Assembly: GCF_014268595.2 (NCBI RefSeq)
Contig: NZ_CP077091.1
Span: 4,074,001 to 4,138,000, forward strand
Source of the DNA: Pseudomonas hamedanensis
Lineage (GTDB): Bacteria; Pseudomonadota; Gammaproteobacteria; Pseudomonadales; Pseudomonadaceae
Direction of reading: 5' to 3'
DNA: 64,000 nucleotides
Every line of letters starts with the position of its first letter. The stretch's first letter is position 1. Positions 1 to 10,180 of the stretch are shown here, one piece after another. The notes under the pieces were generated by a model. That model did not search any database. It was not told the DNA's origin and saw only the letters and a program-made list of their open reading frames with translations. The position numbers were made by a program, and so were the translations under genes.

Positions 1-555
1 CTGGCACAGTTCCCTGTCCCAAACCGCTTGCGAAACGGCGTCAAGTGTACCATGCCGCAGCCAGGAGTTTCTCTGGCGCAAGGCCTTCTGCAAACGCTGC
101 CAGGTCGCCATGAAACGCGGTTCGACGTGGAACACACCCCAGTCGAGAAACTGCCGGCGAATCTTCGGCGCACCTTCCAGCAGACGGAAGCTGTCCGGAT
201 TGATCAACTGCAGCGGCAGGATCTCCGCCAGTTGCGCAGCGCTACGGGCATTCTGGCCGTCGATGCGGATCTGGAATTCGCCCTGACGGTCGCGGGAAAT
301 CCCCAGCGCGCTATGCCCGCCCTCAGCCAGTTCAACCTGGCCGAATACGGTGCAAGCCAATTGTTCGTACTGGATGACCGGCAACAGCCGCGTGCTACGA
401 AACGAACGGGCAAGCCCCAGCAGGTGTATGGCTTCCAGAACACTGGTTTTGCCGCTGCCGTTGGCGCCGTAAAGAATATTGATGCGGGGAGAGGGGGAGA
501 AGGTCACCGGGTGCAGATTGCGCACCGCGGTGACCGAAACACGACTTAAGGACAT
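1..555 (-). CDS. recF: DNA replication/repair protein RecF (partial, 3' end outside window)
   Basis: N-terminal 185 residues of RecF, the SMC-like ATPase that loads RecA at gapped DNA with RecO and RecR. Reading the minus strand from the ATG at 555 gives [14 protein letters not shown], then a Walker A motif GANGSGKT at residues 30-37. The family is about 360-370 residues long, so roughly half is present; the rest lies before base 1. It follows dnaN by 14 bases in the usual dnaA-dnaN-recF operon, so co-transcription from the dnaA promoter is likely. Identification is by motif and context. Confidence 0.95.
   Translation of the reverse strand, partial: MSLSRVSVTAVRNLHPVTFSPSPRINILYGANGSGKTSVLEAIHLLGLARSFRSTRLLPVIQYEQLACTVFGQVELAEGGHSALGISRDRQGEFQIRIDGQNARSAAQLAEILPLQLINPDSFRLLEGAPKIRRQFLDWGVFHVEPRFMATWQRLQKALRQRNSWLRHGTLDAVSQAVWDRELCQ
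120..133. other. candidate degenerate parS site inside recF
   Basis: The sequence GTTCGACGTGGAAC differs at one base from the palindromic ParB-binding consensus GTTCCACGTGGAAC. It lies about 3 kb from oriC, within the zone where pseudomonad parS sites cluster, and parA/parB are in this window. The match is direct; ParB binding is inferred. Confidence 0.4.
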
Positions 556-569
556 CCAGATTCAGCTGA

Positions 570-1673
570 TTACAGACGCATCGGCATGACAACGTAAGCC
601 GAGTCGTCATTGTCGGACTCTTGCACCAGCGCACTGCTGTTGGAGTCGGACAGGATCAGGCGAACCTGCTCGGTGGTCATCACGCCCAGCACGTCGAGCA
701 GGTAGCTGACGTTGAAGCCGATTTCCAGGGAACCGCCGTTGTATTCCACGCCCACTTCTTCTTCCGCTTCTTCCTGCTCCGGGTTGTTCGCCTGGATTTT
801 CAACTGACCGCTGGCCAGTTGCAGACGGATGCCGCGGTACTTCTCGTTAGACAGGATCGCGGTGCGGCTGAACGCTTCGCGCAGCGCCTGACGATCGCCC
901 AGCACCAGCTTGTCGCCGCCCTTCGGCAGTACGCGCTCGTAGTCCGGGAATTTGCCGTCGACCAGTTTCGAGGTGAAGGTGAATTCACCCGTGGTCGCGC
1001 GGATGTGGTGCTGACCCAGGACAATGCTGACATTGCCGTCCGGTTCGGTGAGCAAACGCGCCAGTTCGAGGATACCCTTGCGTGGCACGATGACCTGGTG
1101 GCGATCCGGCTGACCGATATCGGCCTGCATCGAGCACATGGCCAGACGGTGACCGTCGGTGGCCACAGCGCGGATGATGCCGGCGGAAACCTCCAGCAAC
1201 ATGCCGTTGAGGTAATAACGCACGTCCTGCTGGGCCATGGCGAAACTGGTGCGCTCGATCAGGCGGCGCAGCTTGCTCTGCTCCAGGCTGCAGGTCAGCG
1301 AACCCGGGCCTTCCTCGACAGTAGGGAAATCGTTGGCCGGCAAGGTCGACAGAGTGAAACGACTGCGACCAGCCTTCACCACCAGCTTCTGCTCGTCGAC
1401 CTTGATGTCGATCAGCGCATCGTTGGGCAGGCTTTTGCAGATGTCCATCAGCTTGCGAGCAGGCACGGTGATGGAACCTGTTTCAGCCGGCTCTTCAAGT
1501 TGCACACGACCGACCAGTTCGACTTCAAGGTCGGTACCGGTCAGCGACAGTTGCTGGCCTTCGACAACCAGCAGCACGTTGGAGAGTACCGGCAAGGTCT
1601 GTCGGCGCTCGACAACGCCTGCGACCAGTTGCAGGGGTTTCAACAGGGCTTCGCGTTGAATGGTGAAATGCAT
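570..1673 (-). CDS. dnaN: DNA polymerase III subunit beta (sliding clamp)
   Basis: The beta clamp forms a ring dimer around DNA and tethers the replicative polymerase. At 367 residues it is the family's usual length. It begins MHFTIQREALLKPLQ and ends YVVMPMRL, matching the three-domain clamp ending in the M-P-M-R-L type C-terminus. It starts with ATG at 1673, 39 bases after dnaA, and ends 14 bases before recF, forming the dnaA-dnaN-recF operon. No anomalies seen. Confidence 0.98.
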   Translation of the reverse strand: MHFTIQREALLKPLQLVAGVVERRQTLPVLSNVLLVVEGQQLSLTGTDLEVELVGRVQLEEPAETGSITVPARKLMDICKSLPNDALIDIKVDEQKLVVKAGRSRFTLSTLPANDFPTVEEGPGSLTCSLEQSKLRRLIERTSFAMAQQDVRYYLNGMLLEVSAGIIRAVATDGHRLAMCSMQADIGQPDRHQVIVPRKGILELARLLTEPDGNVSIVLGQHHIRATTGEFTFTSKLVDGKFPDYERVLPKGGDKLVLGDRQALREAFSRTAILSNEKYRGIRLQLASGQLKIQANNPEQEEAEEEVGVEYNGGSLEIGFNVSYLLDVLGVMTTEQVRLILSDSNSSALVQESDNDDSAYVVMPMRL

Positions 1674-1712
1674 GGTCTAGTCCCTTGCCTTAATAAGCTG
1701 CGCTGGTGTTCA

Positions 1713-3239
1713 TCAAGTGGTCAGTGTACGCAGCAGGTTCTTGTAGTCCTCGCGGATGTCCGCGTCGGATTCCTTAAGTTCGTTGATCTTGCGGCAGGCG
1801 TGCAACACGGTGGTGTGATCGCGGCCGCCAAACACATCGCCGATTTCCGGCAGGCTGTGGTTGGTCAGCTCCTTGGACAAGGCCATGGCCACCTGACGTG
1901 GACGAGCCACCGAGCGCGAACGACGCTTGGACAGCAGGTCGGAGATCTTGATTTTGTAGTATTCGGCGACCGTGCGCTGAATGTTATCCACAGAGACCAG
2001 CTTGTCTTGCAACGCCAGCAGGTCTTTCAGCGATTCGCGAATCAACTCGATGGTGATGTCGCGCCCCATGAAGTGCGAGTGGGCAATCACGCGTTTCAGC
2101 GCGCCTTCCAGCTCACGGACATTGGAACGAATACGCTGGGCAATGAAGAACGCAGCGTCGTGGGGCAGATCGACTTTGGCCTGGTCGGCTTTTTTCATCA
2201 AGATCGCCACGCGGGTTTCCAGCTCCGGCGGCTCGACGGCCACCGTCAGCCCCCAGCCGAACCGGGACTTGAGGCGCTCTTCAAGGCCTTCGATTTCTTT
2301 CGGGTAGCGGTCACTGGTAAGAATGACTTGCTGACCGCCTTCAAGCAAAGCGTTGAAGGTGTGGAAAAACTCTTCCTGCGAACGCTCTTTGCGGGCGAAG
2401 AACTGAATATCGTCGATCAGCAAGGCGTCCACCGAACGGTAGAAGCGCTTGAACTCGTTGATCGCATTCAGTTGCAGCGCCTTGACCATGTCAGCGACGA
2501 AACGCTCGGAATGCAGGTACACGACCTTGGCATTCGGGTTCTTCTTTAATAGGTGGTTACCCACCGCATGCATCAAGTGGGTCTTACCCAGGCCGACGCC
2601 ACCATAAAGGAAGAGTGGGTTGTAGCCGTGCTTGGGGTTGTCCGCCACTTGCCAGGCCGCCGCACGCGCGAGCTGGTTGGATTTACCCTCGACGAAATTT
2701 TCAAAGGTAAACGTGCGGTTCAGGTAGCTGGTGTGCTTGAGCGCGCCTTCCACCTGGACCGTGCGCTGTTCAGCGCGGACCGGAGCCTGTTGCGAAGCGG
2801 CGCCGGACATGGGGTCGAAACTGTCGCGAGACGGTTCATCGCTGACTTCGGGGCTTTTCTGCGTCGAGCGCTTGGCGACCGGGGCTGGCGTCTGAGCTGG
2901 CGCCGGAGCGCTTACCGGCGCGGCATTGGCCTGAGCCTGGGACACCTGCGCGGCAGCCAGCGGCGCATTCGGCGCGGCACGCGGAGCGGAACTGCGTTTG
3001 CTGCCTATTAATAAGGAGAGCGCCGGCGCCATGCCGTTGCCATGCTCATCCAGCAGTTCAAGGACGCGCCCCAGGTACTTTTCATTGACCCAGTCGAGCA
3101 CAAAACGGTTCGGTGCGTAGACGCGCAACTCGTCGCCTTCGGCTTCGACCTGTAGTGGACGGATCCAGGTGTTGAATTGTTGGGCAGGCAGCTCCTCGCG
3201 CAAAAGCTCCACGCACTGCTGCCAAAGTTCCACTGACAC
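1713..3239 (-). CDS. dnaA: chromosomal replication initiator DnaA
   Basis: DnaA binds DnaA boxes and melts oriC in an ATP-dependent way. At 508 residues it has domain I (about 1-85), a long Ala/Pro-rich linker (about 86-170, longer than in E. coli, typical of pseudomonads), and an AAA+ domain with Walker A GGVGLGKT at 213-220 and a DDIQF-type Walker B. The C-terminal DNA-binding domain carries the signature [15 protein letters not shown]. The start is a GTG at 3239 (GTG TCA GTG GAA) preceded by AGGGGA. It is transcribed away from oriC and heads the dnaN-recF operon. Confidence 0.98.
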   Translation of the reverse strand: MSVELWQQCVELLREELPAQQFNTWIRPLQVEAEGDELRVYAPNRFVLDWVNEKYLGRVLELLDEHGNGMAPALSLLIGSKRSSAPRAAPNAPLAAAQVSQAQANAAPVSAPAPAQTPAPVAKRSTQKSPEVSDEPSRDSFDPMSGAASQQAPVRAEQRTVQVEGALKHTSYLNRTFTFENFVEGKSNQLARAAAWQVADNPKHGYNPLFLYGGVGLGKTHLMHAVGNHLLKKNPNAKVVYLHSERFVADMVKALQLNAINEFKRFYRSVDALLIDDIQFFARKERSQEEFFHTFNALLEGGQQVILTSDRYPKEIEGLEERLKSRFGWGLTVAVEPPELETRVAILMKKADQAKVDLPHDAAFFIAQRIRSNVRELEGALKRVIAHSHFMGRDITIELIRESLKDLLALQDKLVSVDNIQRTVAEYYKIKISDLLSKRRSRSVARPRQVAMALSKELTNHSLPEIGDVFGGRDHTTVLHACRKINELKESDADIREDYKNLLRTLTT

Positions 3240-3804
3240 GGATATCCCCTAAGTTGAAAGCCGGTGAGGCAAAAACAAGCGGCCATTGTAGCGGCGAGCG
3301 GTTCACTTATCCACATGCAGGTTGCCCGCCGACCATGATTTATCAACGCCTTAAGTGATGAAAAAGCGACCAACGGCGTGTGCATAAGGTCTGTGGATAA
3401 CCCCGACTGAGCTCACTGGACAACTGGGGGTTGAACTCGGTGGATAACCTGCCTGTGGATAAACAGCCATTCCACGCACAGCTTATCCGACAGCGCAGCA
3501 CAGGCTTGTCACCGCTTACCACGGTAGTTGTCATTCTCTGTACACCTTGTCTTTAAAGGTCTGATGGCACTTATCCACAGAGGAAGGCGGGTCTAGCTTT
3601 TATAAGCTTTACAGAAAAGCTTTAAATAATTCCCTTCTTTATTTTTATGTATACCGGGCAGGTGTTCTGGCAAGACGAGCCCCGGATCTATTTATAAGGA
3701 AACGCTGGTTGGAAATTGACCTGAAGGCTTGCTTTCTCTAGAATCCCCGGTCTCTTAAAACGGGGGCCATTCCGGCCCGTTGTGGACGAACCAGGTAACA
3801 CGAC
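3240..3804. other. oriC: oriC: chromosomal replication origin between dnaA and rpmH
   Basis: This 565-base non-coding gap holds exact DnaA 9-mers TTATCCACA (or complement) at 3307-3315, 3392-3400, 3454-3462 and 3571-3579. A variant (TTATGCACA) lies at 3379-3387 and a one-mismatch copy at 3439-3447. An AT-rich tract at about 3599-3655, next to the box at 3571, is a good candidate unwinding element. The rpmH promoter follows. Location between dnaA and rpmH is where the pseudomonad origin is established. The functional limits are inferred. Confidence 0.92.
3716..3744 (+). promoter_or_regulatory. sigma-70 promoter of rpmH
   Basis: A -35 element TTGACC (3716-3721) and a -10 element TAGAAT (3739-3744) are separated by exactly 17 bases, about 60 bases before the rpmH start. 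It should drive rpmH-rnpA-yidD-yidC. Confidence 0.8.
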
Positions 3805-3939
3805 ATGAAACGTACTTTCCAACCAAGCACTATCAAACGCGCTCGTACCCACGGTTTCCGTGCTCGCATGGCTACCAAGAACGGCCGCGCAGTCCTGTCG
3901 CGTCGTCGCGCCAAAGGTCGTGCGCGTCTGGCAGTTTGA
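3805..3939 (+). CDS. rpmH: 50S ribosomal protein L34
   Basis: A 44-residue, very basic ribosomal protein beginning [19 protein letters not shown] and ending AKGRARLAV, a near-universal L34 sequence. ATG at 3805, TGA at 3937-3939. It lies directly beside oriC and is followed 16 bases later by rnpA, the conserved bacterial arrangement. Too short for many gene finders but certain from the sequence. Confidence 0.98.
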   Translation: MKRTFQPSTIKRARTHGFRARMATKNGRAVLSRRRAKGRARLAV

Positions 3940-3955
3940 TAATCCGGTACTGGAG

Positions 3956-4357
3956 GTGAGTCAGGACTTCAGTCGGGAAAAGCGTCTGCTTACTCCCCGG
4001 CATTTCAAGGCAGTCTTTGACTCCCCTACCGGCAAGGTTCCGGGGAAAAATCTCCTGCTCCTTGCACGCAACAACGATCTCGATCACCCCCGTCTCGGGT
4101 TGGTTATCGGGAAAAAGAGCGTAAAGCTCTCCGTTGAGCGCAATCGCCTCAAACGTCTGATGCGCGAATCGTTCCGTCTGCACCAGGATTCACTGGTTGG
4201 CTGGGATATCGTTATCGTCGCGCGCAAAGGTTTGGGTGATGTAGAAAACCCCGAATTGATTCAGCATTTCGGCAAACTCTGGAAGCGTTTGGCACGCAGC
4301 AAGCCCGTTCCGGCAGTCAAAACCGAAACTGTAGGGGTAGACAGTACCGATGCGTAA
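3956..4357 (+). CDS. rnpA: ribonuclease P protein component
   Basis: RnpA is the protein subunit of RNase P, which removes 5' leaders from pre-tRNAs. The 133-residue product starts with a GTG at 3956 ([14 protein letters not shown]) after a TGGAG ribosome-binding site; the longer upstream frame overlaps rpmH and is not the gene. The RNA-binding signature [16 protein letters not shown] is intact. Its end overlaps the yidD start by 8 bases, so translation is probably coupled. Confidence 0.96.
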   Translation: MSQDFSREKRLLTPRHFKAVFDSPTGKVPGKNLLLLARNNDLDHPRLGLVIGKKSVKLSVERNRLKRLMRESFRLHQDSLVGWDIVIVARKGLGDVENPELIQHFGKLWKRLARSKPVPAVKTETVGVDSTDA

Positions 4358-4595
4358 ACTGGCCCTCGTTCCGATCCAGTTTTATCGCTATGCCATTAGT
4401 CCTTTAATGGCCAGCCACTGTCGTTTCTACCCCAGTTGTTCCTGCTACGCGTATGAAGCCATTGAAAATCATGGCCTTCTGCGCGGTGGCTGGCTGACCT
4501 TTCGTCGTTTAGGTCGCTGTCATCCGTGGAATCCCGGTGGTTATGACCCGGTTCCACCTATCCCTACCTCCCGTTCTTCTTCGATGGCCGAGTAA
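4350..4595 (+). CDS. yidD: membrane protein insertion efficiency factor YidD
   Basis: An 81-residue YidD protein, a small membrane-associated factor that assists YidC-dependent insertion. It contains the hallmark [15 protein letters not shown] and the [12 protein letters not shown] segment. It overlaps rnpA and ends two bases before yidC, so the rnpA-yidD-yidC unit is intact. Confidence 0.95.
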   Translation: MRKLALVPIQFYRYAISPLMASHCRFYPSCSCYAYEAIENHGLLRGGWLTFRRLGRCHPWNPGGYDPVPPIPTSRSSSMAE

Positions 4596-4597
4596 TC

Positions 4598-6280
4598 ATG
4601 GATATCAAACGCACGATCCTGATCGTCGCCCTGGCAATCGTGTCCTACGTCATGGTTCTTAAATGGAACCAGGACTATGGCCAGGCTGCCCTGCCGACTC
4701 AGAATGTTGCTTCCAGTACGACTACATCCGGTTTGCCGGACACCGCCACAGGCACTAATGCTGCTGCCAGTGACGATATTCCGCGTGCCGCCAGCGATAC
4801 CAGCGCACCTGCCGAAACGCCGGTCGCCGCCAGCAAGGATCTGATCCAGATCAAGACCGACGTGCTTGATCTGGCGATCGATCCACAAGGTGGCGACGTT
4901 GCCCAACTGACTCTGCCGCTGTATCCGCGTCGTCAGGATCGTCCTGATGTGCCGTTCCAGCTATTCGATAACGGTGGCGAGCGTGTTTATCTGGCACAAA
5001 GCGGTCTGATCGGCACCAACGGCCCGGATGCAAACCCGGCCGGTCGTCCGGTTTACTCCTCGGAGAAGAAGACTTATCAACTGGCTGACGGTCAGGACCA
5101 ACTGGTCGTTGACCTGAAATTCAGCAAGGACGGCGTCAACTACATCAAGCGTTTCACACTGAAACGCGGCCTGTACGACGTAGCCGTTTCCTACATTGTG
5201 GATAACCAGAGCGCTCAGCCCTGGAACGGCGCAATGTTTGCCCAGTTGAAGCGCGACGCCAGCGCTGATCCTTCGTCGACTACGGCGACCGGTACCGCGA
5301 CTTACCTGGGCGCTGCCCTGTGGACAAGTTCGGAGCCGTACAAGAAAGTCTCCATGAAGGACATGGACAAGGCGCAGCTCAAGGAAACCGTCACCGGTGG
5401 TTGGGTGGCCTGGCTGCAACACTACTTCGTGACCGCGTGGATTCCGGCGAAGGGCGAGAACAATATCGTCCAGACCCGTAAGGACAGCAAAGGCAACTAC
5501 ATCATCGGTTACACCGGTCCGACGTTGACCGCTGCTCCGGGTGCCAAGGTTGAAACCAGCGCTGTGCTGTACGCCGGCCCGAAAAGCCAGGCCGTGCTGA
5601 AAGAGTTGTCCCCAGGTCTGGAACTGACCGTCGACTACGGCATTCTGTGGTTCATTGCCCAGCCAATCTTTTGGTTGCTGCAACACATCCACGCCATTGT
5701 CGGTAACTGGGGCTGGTCGATCATCTTCCTGACCATGCTGATCAAAGGGATCTTCTTCCCGCTGTCGGCCGCCAGCTACAAATCGATGGCGCGCATGCGT
5801 GCCGTGGCGCCGAAACTGGCTGCACTGAAAGAGCAACATGGCGATGACCGGCAGAAAATGTCGCAAGCCATGATGGAGCTGTACAAGAAAGAGAAGATCA
5901 ACCCGCTGGGCGGCTGCTTGCCGATCCTGGTGCAGATGCCGGTTTTCCTTTCGCTGTACTGGGTGCTGCTGGAAAGCGTGGAAATGCGCCAGGCGCCGTT
6001 CATGCTGTGGATCACTGACCTGTCGATCAAGGATCCGTTCTTCATTCTGCCGATCATCATGGGCGCAACCATGTTTATCCAGCAGCAGCTGAACCCGACA
6101 CCTCCGGATCCGATGCAGGCGAAGGTCATGAAAATGATGCCAATCATCTTCACCTTCTTCTTCCTGTGGTTCCCGGCCGGTCTGGTGCTGTACTGGGTGG
6201 TGAACAACTGCCTGTCGATTGCACAGCAGTGGTACATCACGCGTAAGATCGAAGCGGCGACGAAAAAAGCCGAGGCGTAA
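4598..6280 (+). CDS. yidC: membrane protein insertase YidC
   Basis: YidC inserts and folds inner-membrane proteins alone or with Sec. The 560-residue product has an N-terminal membrane segment (about 5-22), a Ser/Thr/Ala-rich linker, a large periplasmic domain (about 80-340) and the conserved C-terminal insertase core with five membrane segments, including the GGCLPILVQMPVF region. Length is normal for a gammaproteobacterium. A DnaA box lies within the gene at 5197-5205. Followed by a terminator at 6305. Confidence 0.97.
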   Translation: MDIKRTILIVALAIVSYVMVLKWNQDYGQAALPTQNVASSTTTSGLPDTATGTNAAASDDIPRAASDTSAPAETPVAASKDLIQIKTDVLDLAIDPQGGDVAQLTLPLYPRRQDRPDVPFQLFDNGGERVYLAQSGLIGTNGPDANPAGRPVYSSEKKTYQLADGQDQLVVDLKFSKDGVNYIKRFTLKRGLYDVAVSYIVDNQSAQPWNGAMFAQLKRDASADPSSTTATGTATYLGAALWTSSEPYKKVSMKDMDKAQLKETVTGGWVAWLQHYFVTAWIPAKGENNIVQTRKDSKGNYIIGYTGPTLTAAPGAKVETSAVLYAGPKSQAVLKELSPGLELTVDYGILWFIAQPIFWLLQHIHAIVGNWGWSIIFLTMLIKGIFFPLSAASYKSMARMRAVAPKLAALKEQHGDDRQKMSQAMMELYKKEKINPLGGCLPILVQMPVFLSLYWVLLESVEMRQAPFMLWITDLSIKDPFFILPIIMGATMFIQQQLNPTPPDPMQAKVMKMMPIIFTFFFLWFPAGLVLYWVVNNCLSIAQQWYITRKIEAATKKAEA

Positions 6281-6287
6281 CTTGCAC

Positions 6288-6296
6288 TGTGGATAA
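6288..6296 (-). other. isolated DnaA box between yidC and mnmE
   Basis: An exact TGTGGATAA 9-mer in the 81-base gap, 2.7 kb from oriC. It is one of many such boxes in this window. Confidence 0.6.
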
Positions 6297-6304
6297 CACC
6301 ACTC

Positions 6305-6329
6305 AAAACGCCCCCTAGTGGGGCGTTTT
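6305..6329 (+). terminator. Rho-independent terminator after yidC
   Basis: Ten-base perfect stem AAAACGCCCC / GGGGCGTTTT with loop ctagt, ending in a T run. It separates the rpmH-yidC operon from mnmE. Confidence 0.88.
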
Positions 6330-6361
6330 GCTATCTGCCACTTTTGTCTGGATTCCGGTTT

Positions 6362-7729
6362 ATGAGCACACCTCGTGAAACCATTGCCGCCGTCGCCACC
6401 GCTCAAGGTCGTGGTGGGGTGGGTATCGTCCGTATTTCCGGGCCGTTGGCCAGTGTTGCAGCGAAAGCCATCAGCGGCCGCGAACTGAAACCGCGTTACG
6501 CACATTACGGTCCATTTTTCAGTGATGATCAGCAGGTACTCGATGAAGGTCTGGCCCTGTATTTCCCGGGGCCGAACTCGTTCACCGGCGAAGACGTGCT
6601 GGAACTGCAGGGTCATGGCGGGCCGATCGTGCTGGACATGCTGCTCAAGCGCTGCCTGGAACTGGGCTGCCGTTTGGCGCGGCCGGGGGAATTCAGCGAG
6701 CGGGCGTTCCTCAATGACAAACTCGATCTGGCTCAGGCCGAGGCGATTGCCGATTTGATCGAGGCCAGTTCTGCCCAGGCTGCGCGTAACGCTTTGCGTT
6801 CACTGCAGGGCGCGTTTTCCCAGCGTGTGCATAACCTGACCGAACAGCTGATCGGTCTGCGTATTTACGTCGAGGCCGCCATCGACTTCCCGGAAGAGGA
6901 AATCGACTTTCTCGCCGATGGCCATGTCCTGAGCATGCTCGACAAGGTGCGTGACGAGTTATCCACGGTCCTTCGCGAAGCCGGGCAGGGTGCCCTGTTG
7001 CGCGACGGCATGACCGTGGTCATTGCCGGCCGGCCGAACGCCGGCAAGTCGAGTCTGCTCAATGCCCTGGCGGGTCGCGAAGCAGCTATCGTGACCGAAA
7101 TCGCCGGCACGACCCGGGATATCCTGCGCGAACATATCCACATCGATGGTATGCCGCTGCACGTTGTCGACACCGCAGGCCTTCGTGACACTGACGATCA
7201 TGTGGAAAAGATCGGCGTCGAGCGCGCATTGAAGGCTATCGGTGAAGCGGACCGCGTTTTGTTGGTCGTCGATGCAATCGCACCGGAAGCGCTGGATCCG
7301 TTTGCACTTTGGCCAGAATTCCTGGAAACCCGACCAGATCCGGCAAAAGTTACCCTGATCCGCAACAAAGCGGACCTGACGGGTGAAGCAATTACCCTGG
7401 AAACCAGTGAGGATGGCCATGTGACGATCAGTCTCAGCGCCAAGTCCGCCGAAGGACTGGATCTGCTGCGCGACCATCTCAAGGCCTGCATGGGTTACGA
7501 GCAGACTTCAGAGAGCAGCTTCAGCGCACGCCGTCGGCACCTCGAAGCGTTGCGTCACGCCAGTACGGCGCTGGAACACGGCCGTGCGCAGTTGACCCTG
7601 GCAGGCGCGGGAGAACTGCTGGCCGAGGACTTGCGCCAAGCTCAGCATTCCCTGGGGGAAATCACTGGCGCGTTTAGCTCTGATGATCTGTTGGGAAGGA
7701 TCTTTTCCAGCTTCTGCATCGGCAAATAG
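6362..7729 (+). CDS. mnmE: tRNA uridine-5-carboxymethylaminomethyl(34) synthesis GTPase MnmE
   Basis: With MnmG this GTPase modifies the wobble uridine of several tRNAs. The 455-residue product, counted from ATG at 6362 ([13 protein letters not shown]), has the N-terminal folate-binding domain, a helical domain interrupted by the G domain (Walker [11 protein letters not shown] near residues 222-231; [10 protein letters not shown] switch II; NKAD), and the C-terminal FCIGK motif holding the functional cysteine. An in-frame start 18 bases upstream is less likely. Monocistronic here, flanked by the yidC terminator and a long gap before its partner mnmG. Confidence 0.96.
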   Translation: MSTPRETIAAVATAQGRGGVGIVRISGPLASVAAKAISGRELKPRYAHYGPFFSDDQQVLDEGLALYFPGPNSFTGEDVLELQGHGGPIVLDMLLKRCLELGCRLARPGEFSERAFLNDKLDLAQAEAIADLIEASSAQAARNALRSLQGAFSQRVHNLTEQLIGLRIYVEAAIDFPEEEIDFLADGHVLSMLDKVRDELSTVLREAGQGALLRDGMTVVIAGRPNAGKSSLLNALAGREAAIVTEIAGTTRDILREHIHIDGMPLHVVDTAGLRDTDDHVEKIGVERALKAIGEADRVLLVVDAIAPEALDPFALWPEFLETRPDPAKVTLIRNKADLTGEAITLETSEDGHVTISLSAKSAEGLDLLRDHLKACMGYEQTSESSFSARRRHLEALRHASTALEHGRAQLTLAGAGELLAEDLRQAQHSLGEITGAFSSDDLLGRIFSSFCIGK

Positions 7730-8281
7730 TCCCTTCGCTACTCCCGGCAGGTCCGCTCGCGACCTGCCATCTCCCCTCTCAGCATTATTTTCGCTCGCTG
7801 TTTGTCTGACTTTTCGGTCCCGACAAGGATTTTCTGCGTCCGCGATTCGCCTTTTCAGTCAATATCTGTGGATTAAGCCCTGTGAATAACTGCCGCTAAG
7901 GTCGGTTGATAACAGGGCCTGAAAACTGGATATAAACCCCTCTGTGGATAACAACCTCTTTCATCCACAGGCTTACACCGGTTATCCAAGCCCCTCACTG
8001 GCACATGGTCACAGGGTTTTGAATCTCTGTACACATTGAATAATAAGGCCTGCGGCGATCTATCCACAGAAAGGTTGCCCAGTAAGAGTAAACATAAAAA
8101 CAAAGGTTTTATAAATTTCTCTCTTTTTTATTCTTTTAATCTCGAGTTCTCCACAGCTGGTTAAATTTTGTGCAAAGGGTTCTTTAGGAAGGGCGAAGTC
8201 CCTATACTTATCGACCAGGTCCAGAAACCTGATCTCAAACTAATTCCTGAATGACCTACATAAGCAGGCACGAGGTGCGTG
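7730..8281. other. second DnaA-box cluster and AT-rich region upstream of mnmG
   Basis: This 552-base gap has no gene. It holds an exact DnaA box at 7943-7951, the variant TGTGAATAA at 7881-7889, and one-mismatch copies at 7867-7875, 7961-7969 and 8060-8068. A strongly AT-rich tract follows (about 8089-8145), as in oriC. A TATACT hexamer at 8213-8218 is a plausible -10 for mnmG, with no clear -35. In E. coli the origin itself lies next to mnmG (gidA), so this block may be a second origin-like element or a DnaA-controlled mnmG promoter. Activity is inferred. Confidence 0.7.
7746..7768 (+). terminator. hairpin after mnmE, possible terminator
   Basis: GGCAGGTC / GACCTGCC (8-base perfect arms, 7-base loop) begins 17 bases after the mnmE stop. 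No strong T run follows, so termination is uncertain. Confidence 0.4.
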
Positions 8282-10180
8282 GTGGATTTCCCTTCCCGTT
8301 TTGAAGTGATCGTCATCGGCGGCGGTCATGCCGGTACCGAGGCAGCACTGGCCTCAGCACGTATGGGGGCAAAAACCCTGTTGCTGACGCACAACGTGGA
8401 AACCCTCGGTGCAATGAGTTGCAACCCGGCCATTGGTGGCATTGGCAAAAGCCATCTGGTCAAGGAAATCGATGCCCTCGGCGGCGCGATGGCCATGGCT
8501 ACCGATAAGGGCGGCATCCAGTTTCGCGTGTTGAACAGCCGCAAAGGCCCCGCCGTACGGGCGACCCGTGCGCAAGCCGACCGGATTTTGTACAAAGCCG
8601 CTGTCCGCGAAATCCTGGAAAACCAGCCGAACCTGTGGATATTTCAACAAGCTGCTGATGACTTGATCGTTGAGCAGGACCAGGTGCGCGGTGTTGTCAC
8701 TCAAATGGGTCTGCGTTTCTTCGCCGATTCCGTGGTGTTGACCACAGGCACGTTCCTCGGTGGACTTATCCACATCGGTTTGCAGAATTTCTCCGGCGGC
8801 CGCGCTGGTGATCCGCCATCCATCGCTCTGGCCCACCGTCTGCGTGAGCTGCCATTGCGGGTAGGCCGCTTGAAAACCGGTACGCCGCCGCGCATTGACG
8901 GCAAGTCTGTGGATTTCTCGGTGATGACCGAGCAACCTGGCGATACGCCGATCCCGGTGATGTCGTTCATGGGCAACAAGGAGCAGCATCCGCGGCAAGT
9001 CAGTTGCTGGATCACGCATACCAACGCTCGCACCCACGAAATCATCGCGGCGAACCTCGACCGTTCGCCGATGTACTCGGCTGCCGGTGAAATCGAAGGC
9101 GTCGGCCCGCGTTATTGCCCGTCGATCGAAGACAAGATCCACCGCTTTGCCGACAAGGAAAGCCATCAGGTATTCATCGAACCGGAAGGTCTGACTACCC
9201 ATGAGCTGTATCCGAACGGGATATCCACAAGCTTGCCGTTCGACGTGCAATTGCAGATCGTGCAATCGATCCGCGGCATGGAAAACGCGCACATCGTGCG
9301 TCCGGGTTATGCGATCGAGTACGACTATTTCGATCCGCGCGATCTGAAGTACAGCCTCGAAACCAAAGTCATCGGCGGTCTGTTCTTCGCCGGGCAAATC
9401 AACGGCACCACCGGTTACGAAGAAGCCGGCGCCCAGGGTTTGCTCGCCGGGGCCAATGCCGCGTTGCGCGCCAAAGGCAAAGAAGCCTGGTGCCCGCGCC
9501 GCGATGAGGCGTACATCGGTGTGTTGGTCGACGACCTGATCACCCTCGGTACCCAAGAGCCGTACCGCATGTTCACGTCCCGCGCCGAGTACCGCCTGAT
9601 CCTGCGTGAGGACAACGCCGACCTGCGTCTGACCGAAAAAGGTCGCGAGCTCGGCCTGGTCGATGACGCGCGTTGGGCGGCCTTCTGCAAAAAACGCGAG
9701 AGCATCGAGGTCGAAGAACAGCGTCTGAAAAGCACTTGGGTTCGTCCGGGCACGCCGCAGGGCGAAGCGATTGCGGCAAAATTCGGCACACCGCTGACCC
9801 ACGAATACAACCTGCTCAATCTCTTGAGTCGTCCGGAAATCGACTACGCTGGTCTGGTCGAAGTGACCGGGCAGGGCGCAGAGGATCCACAGGTCGCCGA
9901 GCAGGTCGAGATCAAGACCAAATACGCCGGTTACATCGACCGTCAGCAGGACGAAATCGCCCGTCTGCGCGCCAGCGAAGACACGAAACTGCCTGTGGAT
10001 ATCGATTACACCAACATTTCCGGTCTCTCCAAGGAGATCCAGAGCAAGCTCGGTGCGACGCGTCCAGAGACGCTGGGCCAGGCTTCGCGGATTCCGGGTG
10101 TAACCCCGGCGGCGATTTCGCTGCTGATGATTCATTTGAAAAAACGCGGCGCGGGCCGTCAGTTGGAGCAAAGCGCTTGA
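8282..10180 (+). CDS. mnmG: tRNA uridine-5-carboxymethylaminomethyl(34) synthesis enzyme MnmG
   Basis: FAD-dependent partner of MnmE in wobble-uridine modification (formerly GidA). The FAD-binding motif [20 protein letters not shown] is at the N-terminus. The C-terminal [12 protein letters not shown] helical domain is intact. Two GTG codons are adjacent (8279, 8282); I chose 8282 because the GAGG site at 8272-8275 then has usual spacing, giving 632 residues. Near residue 263 the segment [14 protein letters not shown] is two residues longer than the SPMYAGVIEGVG I recall from E. coli. Overlaps rsmG by 4 bases. An exact DnaA box lies inside at 8766-8774. Confidence 0.96.
   Translation: MDFPSRFEVIVIGGGHAGTEAALASARMGAKTLLLTHNVETLGAMSCNPAIGGIGKSHLVKEIDALGGAMAMATDKGGIQFRVLNSRKGPAVRATRAQADRILYKAAVREILENQPNLWIFQQAADDLIVEQDQVRGVVTQMGLRFFADSVVLTTGTFLGGLIHIGLQNFSGGRAGDPPSIALAHRLRELPLRVGRLKTGTPPRIDGKSVDFSVMTEQPGDTPIPVMSFMGNKEQHPRQVSCWITHTNARTHEIIAANLDRSPMYSAAGEIEGVGPRYCPSIEDKIHRFADKESHQVFIEPEGLTTHELYPNGISTSLPFDVQLQIVQSIRGMENAHIVRPGYAIEYDYFDPRDLKYSLETKVIGGLFFAGQINGTTGYEEAGAQGLLAGANAALRAKGKEAWCPRRDEAYIGVLVDDLITLGTQEPYRMFTSRAEYRLILREDNADLRLTEKGRELGLVDDARWAAFCKKRESIEVEEQRLKSTWVRPGTPQGEAIAAKFGTPLTHEYNLLNLLSRPEIDYAGLVEVTGQGAEDPQVAEQVEIKTKYAGYIDRQQDEIARLRASEDTKLPVDIDYTNISGLSKEIQSKLGATRPETLGQASRIPGVTPAAISLLMIHLKKRGAGRQLEQSA

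Noticed and set aside
621..2549. A 642-codon open frame on the plus strand opposite dnaN and dnaA
   Set aside because: It is antisense to two certain genes, low in complexity, and matches nothing; long antisense frames are normal in GC-rich coding DNA.
8354..10171. A 605-codon open frame antisense to mnmG
   Set aside because: It is the shadow of mnmG; the plus strand encodes a complete, conserved protein.
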